DNA of 64,000 nt, from assembly GCF_031583575.1 (NCBI RefSeq), contig NZ_CP134146.1, positions 2,542,001-2,606,000 of the forward strand, given 5' to 3'. Below, one piece after another: positions 37,901 to 45,940 of this stretch; the first letter of the stretch is position 1; the number at the start of each line of letters is the position of its first letter. The DNA comes from Thalassotalea nanhaiensis (GTDB taxonomy: Bacteria; Pseudomonadota; Gammaproteobacteria; Enterobacterales; Alteromonadaceae). Below the pieces are notes generated by a model. The model ran no database searches, had not been told where the DNA came from, and saw nothing but the letters and a program-made list of their open reading frames with translations. Position numbers and translations under genes: made by a program.

Positions 37901-38673
37901 TGTGCAGCAACAGCTGTACCTGAAGCAAGAGCGCCAGCTTCAACATTAACATCTTCGGCCCATTCAATAGGGTTATAATCTACATAGTGATAACCTTCAG
38001 CACCTGCAGAGAAGTCCAGACCACCGATAACAGTGTCTGTTGGGAAACCATCCCAAGCATTACTTCGGTTAGCCGTTGCTTGTTCAAAAGCAGCAACAGT
38101 ACCTGTACCACCTAAAGCTTTATGAGTGTAATCAATACCATTACCAACAATAGCAACAGTGATATCATCACCAACATCTTTAACGGTTAAGAAAGGGTAT
38201 TTTTTAAATTCGTTTTCAGCAGTGTAATTTGGCTCTTCGCTCAATAACTGTGCACTTACTACATGCTCATTAGATGCTAGCATGTCTGCAACTGAATGAT
38301 TCATTTGCACGTAAAGGGCATTCTCAGACATTCGAGATTTACGAGTTAAAACTGCACTTTGATCGGCTGCGCGAATCGCCGCCATTACTAAATCTTGTTG
38401 TTTTTCTACATTGACTAAAACACTGCTACGATCATTGCCTAACCCAGCGTGAGCTTTATCTAGACCACTTTTGGCCGTAAGGCGAATGAAATATACACCC
38501 ATAGTTTCATGTTTTGCTCTAAAAGAACTTTGTCCTTCAGAAGTTAAGTTTGCGCCTGTTGATAATTCTCCAGCAGTAAGCATTTTATTTGCTTGTTCAA
38601 CTTCGCTAGCGTTAGCGGAGCATGCAAATGCTGCTGAGACAACTAAAGCGACGGTAGATGATTTAAAAATCAT
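34954..38673 (-). CDS. Catalytically dead subtilisin-like GlyGly-CTERM protein (B1)
   Basis: 1239 residues. Signal peptide (about 1-22) and an I9-like segment (55-150). An S8-like core begins at FLTVKDVGDDITVAIVGNGIDYTHKALGG. Compared with A1, the catalytic Asp is Gly177 (VGNG for MDTG), the His is Ser251 (SGTAVA for HGTHVA), the oxyanion Asn motif reads GAGYTG, and the Ser motif reads HHNYAAAYAAG for GTSMATPHIAG. Long Ig-like regions follow, then a cadherin-like repeat (SYTLKITADYENRD), a He_PIG-type Ig domain (LPAGLEISLSGEISG) and a GlyGly-CTERM (SSGGSTGL, helix, ARRAYK). The frame is intact, so it is a pseudoenzyme, not a pseudogene. First gene of the B1-A1 operon. Confidence 0.9.
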   Translation of the reverse strand: MIFKSSTVALVVSAAFACSANASEVEQANKMLTAGELSTGANLTSEGQSSFRAKHETMGVYFIRLTAKSGLDKAHAGLGNDRSSVLVNVEKQQDLVMAAIRAADQSAVLTRKSRMSENALYVQMNHSVADMLASNEHVVSAQLLSEEPNYTAENEFKKYPFLTVKDVGDDITVAIVGNGIDYTHKALGGTGTVAAFEQATANRSNAWDGFPTDTVIGGLDFSAGAEGYHYVDYNPIEWAEDVNVEAGALASGTAVAAQVLAQAPDAKIIYYKTYDWANAYFYPVLDVIVDPNQDGDISDRPDVIVLNSFGNSAFYVEDDVSPSQPTRDIGLVRRLSATGSLVVVGAGYTGYDSYFNLAWRAAVPEALTVGSVKVDGDSVTLSPFTPAGPTRGTQTLKPEVVAPAEQFVGPVAGSGDQFAEVMPHHNYAAAYAAGTAARILAQYPQLSPLEAKALVANTALADGIQGSTAEVFEGASKTTVPEVSFMGTGLVDGVTAVTANAVVWETGTYQPGLAFGYVETPSSVSVTRDLTIKNLTDQVQSYAVSSQLNGNKASNDAIGFIHPASINIPANHSVTFAVSLTIDVDNLGEWPFKQGTDLSIENWIEAAVNGYLVFNNTSDESAQLKVPFQVFPRESKSLEKSNSYGSTKVLLESDEWKQLVSNEGNWIESNIIDLTNTTNAAKTFIAMPLMHNVPVITPSKVGGQGHMYKNIGANIVNEEMCEISGKKLSVVVQMFDKFDVPMAEHFDKAGHVLSYFKAYTEEHANAYHDSPFDAERMAEDADKIFAIDVITNNDGTLETRYIDFNMEFNPWISRQKVSKLATDVSAGDDTVVANICLEELYHHDIQSVEDFNQKIGWQFASDRDAQAGIDGPLIRFNPIIHGDYWEEVIDHTGEDGYPNWWDTNCQPKSWNPDNCIEEKVNFLATTAGVALIPEDYDPETEFDWSNWSNKVVIEPGRSARVLAGLTFQCNPFVFSINNVVTHKDCPPGVMLFEMGNDNTGFSTVAHGADAKVKPGQGFSVYENVENGHVIGKVAMSTEQFFINSERRGDIHLVNALPGTPFAVSVDGVISVANADAIDYEETKSYTLKITADYENRDAPVDDVEIVVANTNDIAPVIIESIAGVTIVQGEQMTVNVSANFAEMEGDGVTFTATNLPAGLEISLSGEISGAVTNAGEYTSTITAHDGVNSTSTDMTFSVSASTSNSNPSTADETQSSGGSTGLFFILFSALGFAARRAYK

Positions 38674-38696
38674 TGTTGTCCTCTTGTAAATCTATT

Positions 38697-38777
38697 AATT
38701 GCAAGACATCCAGTTACAACTGTTGTTATTTATAAATGATTATTAACAGCTGAAAATGGCGTTGGGACATTAGTAAA
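38697..38777 (-). promoter_or_regulatory. Conserved leader and upstream element of B1
   Basis: On the minus strand GGATGTCTTGCAATT (38697-38711) precedes ACAAGAGGAC, the ribosome site. TTTACTAATG (38768-38777) lies 95 bp before the start. Both words recur before B2 at nearly the same distances, while the bases between have drifted, so they are likely functional. Confidence 0.55.
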
Positions 38778-38971
38778 TAAAAACTTGGCCTCTAACAATG
38801 GCAATAATTACAATTCAATTACAAGTTTACATCAACAAAACATCAATTTCGTTTATAATCATGCATTTATAAAAATAAACGAATTACAATTGATGATTTA
38901 TAGATAACTAATAAACTGCTTTTATTTAATAAATATTCAGTAAAGTAAGCCTAAAAAGAGAATCGTTTAAA

Positions 38972-39415
38972 GTTTCAACAAATCTACAGGAATTTAAAAA
39001 CAAACTCGCAGAGTTTTCGGTGCATTCGATATTTGAAATGAAGTTTAAAAAGATTATTGATATCGACTGAAATTTACTCGGAGAAAATATCGGGAGAACT
39101 AGATTTAAATTAGCAAGATTTTAAATACCTCAACAAACCTGCTGGAAGCAAGAAGCAAGAAGCAAGTTTGTTGAGTATTGGTTGAATTCAATATTTGCAT
39201 TGAAGTTCAGATTTATTATTGATTTGGTTTGAAAATTTACACTGAAAAGATATCAGCACCTCAAGGTGCTAAATAGGCAATATTTTAAATACCTCAACAA
39301 ACCTGCTGTAAGCTAGAAACAAGTTTGTTGAGTTTTGGTTGCATTCAATATTTGAATTGAAGTTCAGATTTGCTATTGATTTGGTTTGAAAATTTGTACA
39401 GAAAAGATATCAGCA
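38972..39415. repeat. Three decayed tandem copies of the C1 gene end with hairpins
   Basis: The last ~40 bp of regulator C1 and its downstream terminator-like hairpin occur three times, about 155-165 bp apart. The most recent pair is 39183-39260 and 39338-39415 (GAATTGAAGTTCAGATTT, GATTTGGTTTGAAAATTT and AGATATCAGCA shared). The oldest, at about 39018-39094, is diverged. Hairpins CTCAACAAAC / GTTTGTTGAG stand at 39129-39175 and 39293-39332. A further hairpin AGCACC-TCAA-GGTGCT stands at 39255. AAGCAAG is tandemly repeated at 39146. The rest of the 699-bp gap (38674-38971) holds the B1 promoter region and AT-rich DNA without a gene. Confidence 0.8.
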
Positions 39416-41475
39416 TCATTAATACTATTTAAAGTAAGTAAATAACTTTCAGTATCTATTGAAGATATACCGAAGTATCGCTTAATTGAATTAGCAGGCA
39501 AAGAATCAATAATTGTCGTCTTGCCTGTTATTTCTTTTCTTTTAATAACATCCTCAGTTGTACTACGACTAATATAATAAATCGCTTTATCCTGCCAATA
39601 AAATGAACCGTGATCTGTGCTAATTAAATCTTCAACTATTAATTTTTCTTCGTTGGTTTTTGGATTAACTTGCCAAATACCATTTTCCCATTCACGGCTA
39701 ACATATAAATAACCGTCTTCCCCTTCAACAACTGCCATTTCATTTTTAGCCGTTAATTGAGTTATCTGTGCCGTTAATAAGTCGTATTTGAATACACCAC
39801 TAGTGTCATTTTTACTAGAAATGAACAAAATTGAACGACCATCAAATGACCATTTAGGATTTTGCGGTTCTAACCCTCCAAGGTCAATTGATTCAAGACT
39901 TCCAGTTGTATCGTCTCCAATAAATAGTTGATAGTGATCAGTATCGGTTAGGCGCAGATCAACAATAAACTGATCATTTATAGGTGACCAACTAGGCAAT
40001 AATGGTAAGCCCATTCCTTTAGTGATATTTTTGGTGCCAAGTTCACTTTTAATCCATAAATCCCACGAACCTGACCTGTTTGAAATAAATGCAACCTTAC
40101 CATTAACTGCAGAAAGACTACCTAACATATCTCTAGAAGAAGATGAAACTCTTGATAAAATTTTATTGGTTTCAAATGTTTTTTGAACTATATATTCCTG
40201 TGAAGAATAGCGCGAAAAAAATAGTTCGCCCGTTGTTTGGCTAATGGTCAAATTTGCAGGTCTAGGTATTTTGTTTACATCTTGCCAAGTTTCTTCTGCA
40301 ATGTTGTACTTATGAATAATATGTTCTGCATTTTTAAAGAAACTGGTATAAATTTCATTATTACTATGATCCCAAGCTAAACCAATAATAGATGTTTGGT
40401 TATCAAGGAGAACTTGCTCTTCACCTTGATTATTAATGTGTATAAGTTGCGTAAATTGATAACGTTCACGTATTAAAGCGATGCTTTTACTATCATTCGC
40501 CCAAACGGCAACAACATCTCGTACTTTACTGCTAGGGTAACTTACTTGTGTTGAAAGCTTGGTCTTAAAGTTGTAAGAGAAAATAGCTAAACTATCATTT
40601 ACTTGCTTAGAATAGAGTAAAGATTCACCATTTGGGGACCAGTCAAGATTAATTCTAATAGGATTAAATACGCAGCCTTGATCAATCAGTTCATCTTGAT
40701 TAGTGACTAAATGTTTAACTCTAATTTGACAAAAACCTGTTTCATCATAGCGTATATATGCTATTGAAGCGTCGTCAGGAGACCAGGTTGGTGATGCTTC
40801 TTCATTAGATGTATTTGTTAACATGCGAAGAGGCAGTTCTTCATTGAGTAAATCTTTAATATAAAGATGGCCTTTCGAAGACTCTCTAACCCAACGAAAT
40901 ACAAGGTACTTGCCGTCATGAGAGACCGCTGGGTGCATTTCTATGCCCTGGTAATTTGTTTGTTTCGAAACCTCTTTTGATAATACAATGTTGGAACCAC
41001 TGTTAATAAAGTGGTTACTGATCATATAAACGGATAAACAAATTAAGCAAAAACTGGCAACAGCTGCGAAGTATTTGTGTTTATTAATAAAAGATAATTG
41101 CTTAGGTTCGTTTTGGTGTAAATCAGACGTTGGAAAAGCAGCTAGACCTAGCGGCTTAACAACCATTACATAACCTACTTTATGTACTGTTTTAATAACT
41201 TCATCATTTTCTGCACCTAAATCAGCGAATGTTTTACGCAGGTGCCAAATGGTATTAGGAAAACCTCGTTTACCTACACCCTGGTTACCATTCCAGATAG
41301 TTTCTATTGCGTCATTTGCTGCGACAGAATGATCACTACTTAAGATGAATAATTTTAATAATTCAAAAACTTTTACCGGTAATTTGATTGAATCTTTGCC
41401 ATTATCTACGGTTAATTCTTTACAGTTAACATTAAAGCGACCGATCTGATAATAAACAAAAGCTAATTCAACCAT
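39373..41475 (-). CDS. Membrane-anchored winged-helix regulator with beta-propeller-like outer domain (C1)
   Basis: 700 residues from the ATG at 41475 (a TTG five codons earlier is less likely). An OmpR/PhoB-type winged helix (about 10-105: LPVKVFELLKLFILSSDHSV, GKRGFPNTIWHLRKTFADLG, IKTVHKVGYVMV) is followed by one membrane helix (about 130-150) and a periplasmic part of TolB/PD40-like propeller repeats (HPAVSHDGKYLVFRW, SPTWSPDDASIAYIR, LDWSPNGESLLYS, LPSWSPINDQFIV, NPKWSFDGRSILFI). This is the CadC-like one-component plan: sense outside, bind DNA inside. No kinase or receiver domain is present. It stands upstream of the B1-A1 operon, so B1 is the obvious target. Its paralogue C2 is at 50193. 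Confidence 0.9.
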   Translation of the reverse strand: MVELAFVYYQIGRFNVNCKELTVDNGKDSIKLPVKVFELLKLFILSSDHSVAANDAIETIWNGNQGVGKRGFPNTIWHLRKTFADLGAENDEVIKTVHKVGYVMVVKPLGLAAFPTSDLHQNEPKQLSFINKHKYFAAVASFCLICLSVYMISNHFINSGSNIVLSKEVSKQTNYQGIEMHPAVSHDGKYLVFRWVRESSKGHLYIKDLLNEELPLRMLTNTSNEEASPTWSPDDASIAYIRYDETGFCQIRVKHLVTNQDELIDQGCVFNPIRINLDWSPNGESLLYSKQVNDSLAIFSYNFKTKLSTQVSYPSSKVRDVVAVWANDSKSIALIRERYQFTQLIHINNQGEEQVLLDNQTSIIGLAWDHSNNEIYTSFFKNAEHIIHKYNIAEETWQDVNKIPRPANLTISQTTGELFFSRYSSQEYIVQKTFETNKILSRVSSSSRDMLGSLSAVNGKVAFISNRSGSWDLWIKSELGTKNITKGMGLPLLPSWSPINDQFIVDLRLTDTDHYQLFIGDDTTGSLESIDLGGLEPQNPKWSFDGRSILFISSKNDTSGVFKYDLLTAQITQLTAKNEMAVVEGEDGYLYVSREWENGIWQVNPKTNEEKLIVEDLISTDHGSFYWQDKAIYYISRSTTEDVIKRKEITGKTTIIDSLPANSIKRYFGISSIDTESYLLTLNSINDADIFSVQIFKPNQ

Positions 41476-41555
41476 AGAGTATTTTTCCAATATTAAAAGT
41501 TAACAAGATACTAACAAAGTAAAATTTAAAAATATAATGCATAAATAATATAAAA

Positions 41556-41576
41556 ATTATGCATATTGGTTATAAA
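41556..41576 (-). promoter_or_regulatory. Upstream element shared with DUF1254-1
   Basis: TTATGCATA-NN-GGTTATAAA, 81 bp before the C1 ATG; 19 of 21 bases match 17809-17829, which is also 81 bp before its gene. Confidence 0.45.
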
Positions 41577-41613
41577 GGTAAAGAAATGTACACTTTTAGA
41601 CTATTTTTAACAA

Positions 41614-41627
41614 CACCCTTAAGGGTG
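41614..41627 (-). promoter_or_regulatory. Palindromic operator candidate CACCCTTAAGGGTG
   Basis: A perfect 14-bp palindrome 139 bp upstream of the C1 start, in the 283-bp gap between A2 and C1. Sites with the same core precede C2, DUF1254-5, an AraC gene and a small membrane gene. Confidence 0.7.
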
Positions 41628-41719
41628 ATTTTTAGGACGGATATTATTTGAGCTGTAATTTAAAGCATAAAATATTCCCCAAAACAATTATAAATATTAT
41701 AGGAATTCGCTTAAAGAAA

Positions 41720-41745
41720 AAAGGCTTCTGCATGCAGAAACCTTT
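41720..41745 (-). terminator. Terminator after subtilase A2
   Basis: AAAGGTTTCTGCA / TGCAGAAGCCTTT on the minus strand, with one G-U pair and a T-run after it. It is the counterpart of the perfect palindrome behind A1, so the duplication included the terminator. Confidence 0.85.
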
Positions 41746-41773
41746 GTTTTATTTGCCTAATTTAGATTTTACT

Positions 41774-44700
41774 TTAATTTCTACGACGAGAAAACAAACC
41801 TAAACCTGCTAAGATTATGAAACCAAGACCAGTAGTACCACCACTACTCTTATTCTCAACATTCACAGATACTGTTTCTGCGAAACTTGCTTTATCGCCA
41901 TTAGAGCCAATCATTTCAAAGGTCACAACCTCATCATGAGATACTTTAGGAGCATCAAAGCTTACACTTGCACCAGCACCAGTCAAGCTAACCGCTGGAC
42001 CTGAAACTTGTGTCCATTGATACGATATTTCAGGGTTATCAATAACAGCATCAACAACACTTGCTGATAACGTTACTGGCTTGCCTTCTTTAACAGTATC
42101 AACCGAAGAGCTTACACTGAAGCTTGGACGACCAGCATAAAACAATGGCTCTGATGATTTAGATTCCATCGCAGAGCTAGTATTTACCGCCGCATCAACA
42201 ACAGGCGTTGCATCAATTAAACCTAGAACATCAGAAGCATCCAGCACTAAGTTGAATTCTAACGCATTAGCGCCATCTACTTGTGTGTGCTGCCATGTTA
42301 AGTTGTTGTCTTCCAATGCGTAAGTAAATCCATCCGTGTTCATTTGCATTGCTGCACCTTCAACAACGTCATCTTTAAGTAAGATATCAACGTTAATACC
42401 TTCAGGTAACATCATCTCAAAATCATAATCGCGATTTTCACCACTATTATTTCCTGATACACGCACTGCTACGACAATTTTATCGCCATTGATAATAGGC
42501 TCACTAATTGATACATCGTCTTCACCACGGGTCATATTGACGCGAACAGAACCAATGTTTCGGTTCAGTTCAGGCGTAGTGCCTAACCAAAATACACCGT
42601 GATAGATATCGCCTTCGTTCATGGCTTGTTGCCATTGAATACGAGTATCAACAACTTCTCTAGGTGCAACTGAGGTTGGCACAGCAATAGACATACTATC
42701 GTCATCATAAGTTACGTTAGTAACCGATATTTTAACGTTATCCATGACTGGCGCATCTGCACACTCCATGCCTTCGTCTGCTTCTTCACCATCACTACAT
42801 ACCATTTGATGCTCTTCAAGTGCTGCCGGACCTTCAGCCCAGTTATGCACTAATAGCCAGTAAGTATCTTGAATTGGGTCAAGAATATCAATTAATTCAT
42901 TTGAATCAGCATTAGCACTCATATAACGAATTAATTGCATTTCCCAAAAGCTTATCTTTCCATCTAAGTCGGAATCAATACCAACATAGATATCAACATC
43001 AGGAGATGTTGTTTCCAATACATCGATAACTAAACGCTTTGTATCTGCTTGAACGTTTAACGGTATGGCATGATATGTTTGGTTATCTTCATCTTCCCAG
43101 TTAAAAATTTCATTGTTAGTAGCATCTCGCATTAGTTCAAATTCATGAACTTCAGCTTTGGCAATACCCGATTTGCTTAGTTGCAACTCGTCAGTACCAA
43201 TAGTAACAATGTCCTTAACAGGTGCAGAATCATTAGTACGTTTTGCCGTTACTTCGGTAATTTCAGGAGCAATACCAGCAATGAAGTTAACCGTTATTGG
43301 CATTGTTTGTACTGGAATAGCATTATTGTCAGGTGTTAATATCACCCTTCCGTTAACCCATTCATCAGCTAAACCTTGCAGCGCTTCTGCAGTAAAATTA
43401 ATTACCGCTTCTTCACCTTCAGCTAGAGTAAATGATGATTGATCGGCAACTAGGCTGAAGCCTTCATTGTAATATTCGAAACTAACGCTCCAGCTACCAG
43501 CTTTGGTTGCTTTAAACGTACGAGTCCATGAACAATCAATTAAACATTCGCCTTTTGATAGGCTCGGCATATTCATTTGATGAGGTTGACCATGCCATCC
43601 TTCGATGCTTTCAGCCATGCCATACTCTTCAGCATACGGGTCTGCCGCCAAATAACCTGCTCGAGTTTCGTTAAGCACTAAACCGGCTTCTATTGCTAAA
43701 TTAACACGCGCACTACCAGAGCCTGTTCTATGCATATCGGCACGGTTTTTCACGCCGTCATAATCATCATCTTCTGTAACAGCAGTAAACGCGGTTGTCA
43801 TTATTGCTGATTGTGCTTCAGCTGGCGTCCAGTTAGGACGAGCGGCTTTCATCAACAAGTACATACCGGCAATATGTGGTGTTGCCATTGATGTACCACT
43901 CATGAAACGTGCATTACCGTTTATTTGTCCAGAAGCGGCTAAAGCTCCACTATGCATTGAGGTACCTAAGCCACTCGCTAAAATGTCAACACCAGGTGCA
44001 CCAACATCTGGAACTAAGTAATCACCAGTAAAGTAATCTGGACCGCGAGAAGTAAATGGCGCAGTAATATCGGCTTTATCATTATTAAGCACTAATTCTG
44101 AGCCAGTAAAGCTTACTTGATGACCTTCACCTTCGGCTAACCAATCAAGAAGAGCTTCACCATCGACCTTATTTAAATGTATTGTTGGTAATACATGTGG
44201 GTCATTAACAACATTATTAAACTCATCGTCTGAGTTGATAAAAATCATCCCTGCTGCACGAGTTCTTAATGCTTCAGCACCTTTTGATAAACGCGATAAT
44301 GGCGTTCCATCTGCAGAATCAACTCCACCACGACGACAAATAACTACTTTGCCTTCAATGGAATCAGCACTGTAATATGCTGGTAATGAATATTTACCAC
44401 AGTAACCAACACCACCAGAAAGTTCGGCATAAGTTAAACTTTCAACATCGCCCGCATAAACCACGTCTAAAGGTACATCAAGACCAACGCCTGAAGTCGC
44501 ACCTTTACCAATTAACTCAGCAAGTTCCGTAGAGCCTCCGGTAAATGTCGCAGTTTTTTCTTCGGTAAAATCGCGAGAATGCGATAAAGCAGCAACCGTC
44601 GTTACCCACGGAGAGTTACCCGGTGAGCCTATTGTTTTCTCACCAGCGTGGCCATCGTTACCTGCAGCAACAGCAATATGAATACCAGCTTCGCGTGCAC

Positions 44701-45895
44701 TAAGAAATGCTAATGCATCGGATGTCATCCAAGGTGAACGAGCGCTACCACCAACCGAATAATTTAGCACATCAACATTATTCGCAATGGCATGCTCAAC
44801 TGAGGCGATTGCTGCACTTGGCGCACAACCATATACATTACAGGTCTGATAAGACACAATGTTCGCGTGAGGTGCTACGCCACTCATTGATACTTTAATG
44901 TCAGAAGTGTAATACTTATGCTTGTATGAACGCTCCATGTCTGGATGAACAGTTGGGTAGCTTACATCATGCACCAGATTACCTGCAATAGTGGATGCAA
45001 CATGAGTACCATGCCCATGTACATCTTGCCCGGTATTGTAGCGCATATCATAAGTGCTAACTCCAGAGATGGATTTAAGTCCCTCATATGAAACAACGCC
45101 AATAACCTTATCGTTACACCAATAAGGTGAATCGATACAATCACCAAAATATACACCGCTACCATTTGGGTTAATATGGTCATATCCGTCAGCACCAATA
45201 TCCGCAAAAGACGAATTAAAGTCAATGTTGTTAAACCCTGCTGCGCCAGCAAAAGTGTAAACCTTTTTATGATAAGAGGCGATACCAGTGTCCATAACAC
45301 CAACGATTAAGCCTTCGCCTTTTGCTCCTTCAACATTTGGATTATCCCAAATTTCAGGAGCGCCAACGTGTTGCGGGCCTACATCAGTCAATAATTGCTG
45401 CATTTCTTCTTTTTCAACAGCCAAAACACCAGGCATTTTGCGTAACGCCAGAACCTCATTTGGTTCTAAATCAACTAGCAAACCATTCAATGCAATTTTA
45501 AAACTATCTTTTATCGTTACAGTACGACCTAATGCTTTATTAATTTTTAACGATGCACTATTTTGTTTTAATGCTAGGTAATCACCATAAACAATTGATG
45601 CAGAACTGGCTAAATCAAGTTTTCCTTGAGCGTTAGAATTAGATCCGCTTGAAGCAGCAATGTTAGTCGCTTTAAAACCTTTTATACCACCTTGATATAA
45701 GGCTACGGGTTCATCTTCAAGCAAAACAAAATAACGATTTTGTATTTTAGCGTTATTCGCTTTTATGGTCGCATTTTGCTCGGCTTTCGATATTTTAATG
45801 GTTGGAATATCGTCCGGAGACTTTCCGGCTACGGCGCCTAAGGCCATAATGCTCATTGGCAATGCCAAAGCAAGCTTATTTAATTTAAATTTCAC
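41774..45895 (-). CDS. Secreted subtilisin-like protease with GlyGly-CTERM, cassette copy 2 (A2)
   Basis: 1373 residues, colinear with A1 and by eye more than 80 % identical. The triad is intact: Asp202 (MDTG), His295 (HGTHV) and a Ser near 669 (GTSMATP). The same prodomain, PA insert, Ig-like tail, REJ-like repeat and GlyGly-CTERM (SSGGTTGLG, helix, RRRN) are present. The last ~350 bp are almost identical to A1 at the DNA level, whereas the prodomain (residues 25-130) has drifted much more. The start is GTG. Loops near the active site differ (YTFAGAAGFNNIDFNSS against YSWSGAAGFDNVPFTPS), so substrate preferences may differ. It follows B2 by 45 bp. Confidence 0.95.
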   Translation of the reverse strand: MKFKLNKLALALPMSIMALGAVAGKSPDDIPTIKISKAEQNATIKANNAKIQNRYFVLLEDEPVALYQGGIKGFKATNIAASSGSNSNAQGKLDLASSASIVYGDYLALKQNSASLKINKALGRTVTIKDSFKIALNGLLVDLEPNEVLALRKMPGVLAVEKEEMQQLLTDVGPQHVGAPEIWDNPNVEGAKGEGLIVGVMDTGIASYHKKVYTFAGAAGFNNIDFNSSFADIGADGYDHINPNGSGVYFGDCIDSPYWCNDKVIGVVSYEGLKSISGVSTYDMRYNTGQDVHGHGTHVASTIAGNLVHDVSYPTVHPDMERSYKHKYYTSDIKVSMSGVAPHANIVSYQTCNVYGCAPSAAIASVEHAIANNVDVLNYSVGGSARSPWMTSDALAFLSAREAGIHIAVAAGNDGHAGEKTIGSPGNSPWVTTVAALSHSRDFTEEKTATFTGGSTELAELIGKGATSGVGLDVPLDVVYAGDVESLTYAELSGGVGYCGKYSLPAYYSADSIEGKVVICRRGGVDSADGTPLSRLSKGAEALRTRAAGMIFINSDDEFNNVVNDPHVLPTIHLNKVDGEALLDWLAEGEGHQVSFTGSELVLNNDKADITAPFTSRGPDYFTGDYLVPDVGAPGVDILASGLGTSMHSGALAASGQINGNARFMSGTSMATPHIAGMYLLMKAARPNWTPAEAQSAIMTTAFTAVTEDDDYDGVKNRADMHRTGSGSARVNLAIEAGLVLNETRAGYLAADPYAEEYGMAESIEGWHGQPHQMNMPSLSKGECLIDCSWTRTFKATKAGSWSVSFEYYNEGFSLVADQSSFTLAEGEEAVINFTAEALQGLADEWVNGRVILTPDNNAIPVQTMPITVNFIAGIAPEITEVTAKRTNDSAPVKDIVTIGTDELQLSKSGIAKAEVHEFELMRDATNNEIFNWEDEDNQTYHAIPLNVQADTKRLVIDVLETTSPDVDIYVGIDSDLDGKISFWEMQLIRYMSANADSNELIDILDPIQDTYWLLVHNWAEGPAALEEHQMVCSDGEEADEGMECADAPVMDNVKISVTNVTYDDDSMSIAVPTSVAPREVVDTRIQWQQAMNEGDIYHGVFWLGTTPELNRNIGSVRVNMTRGEDDVSISEPIINGDKIVVAVRVSGNNSGENRDYDFEMMLPEGINVDILLKDDVVEGAAMQMNTDGFTYALEDNNLTWQHTQVDGANALEFNLVLDASDVLGLIDATPVVDAAVNTSSAMESKSSEPLFYAGRPSFSVSSSVDTVKEGKPVTLSASVVDAVIDNPEISYQWTQVSGPAVSLTGAGASVSFDAPKVSHDEVVTFEMIGSNGDKASFAETVSVNVENKSSGGTTGLGFIILAGLGLFSRRRN

Positions 45896-45940
45896 AATAA
45901 ATTCCTCGATGAGAGACTACCGCCTCTCAATATTAATTTG

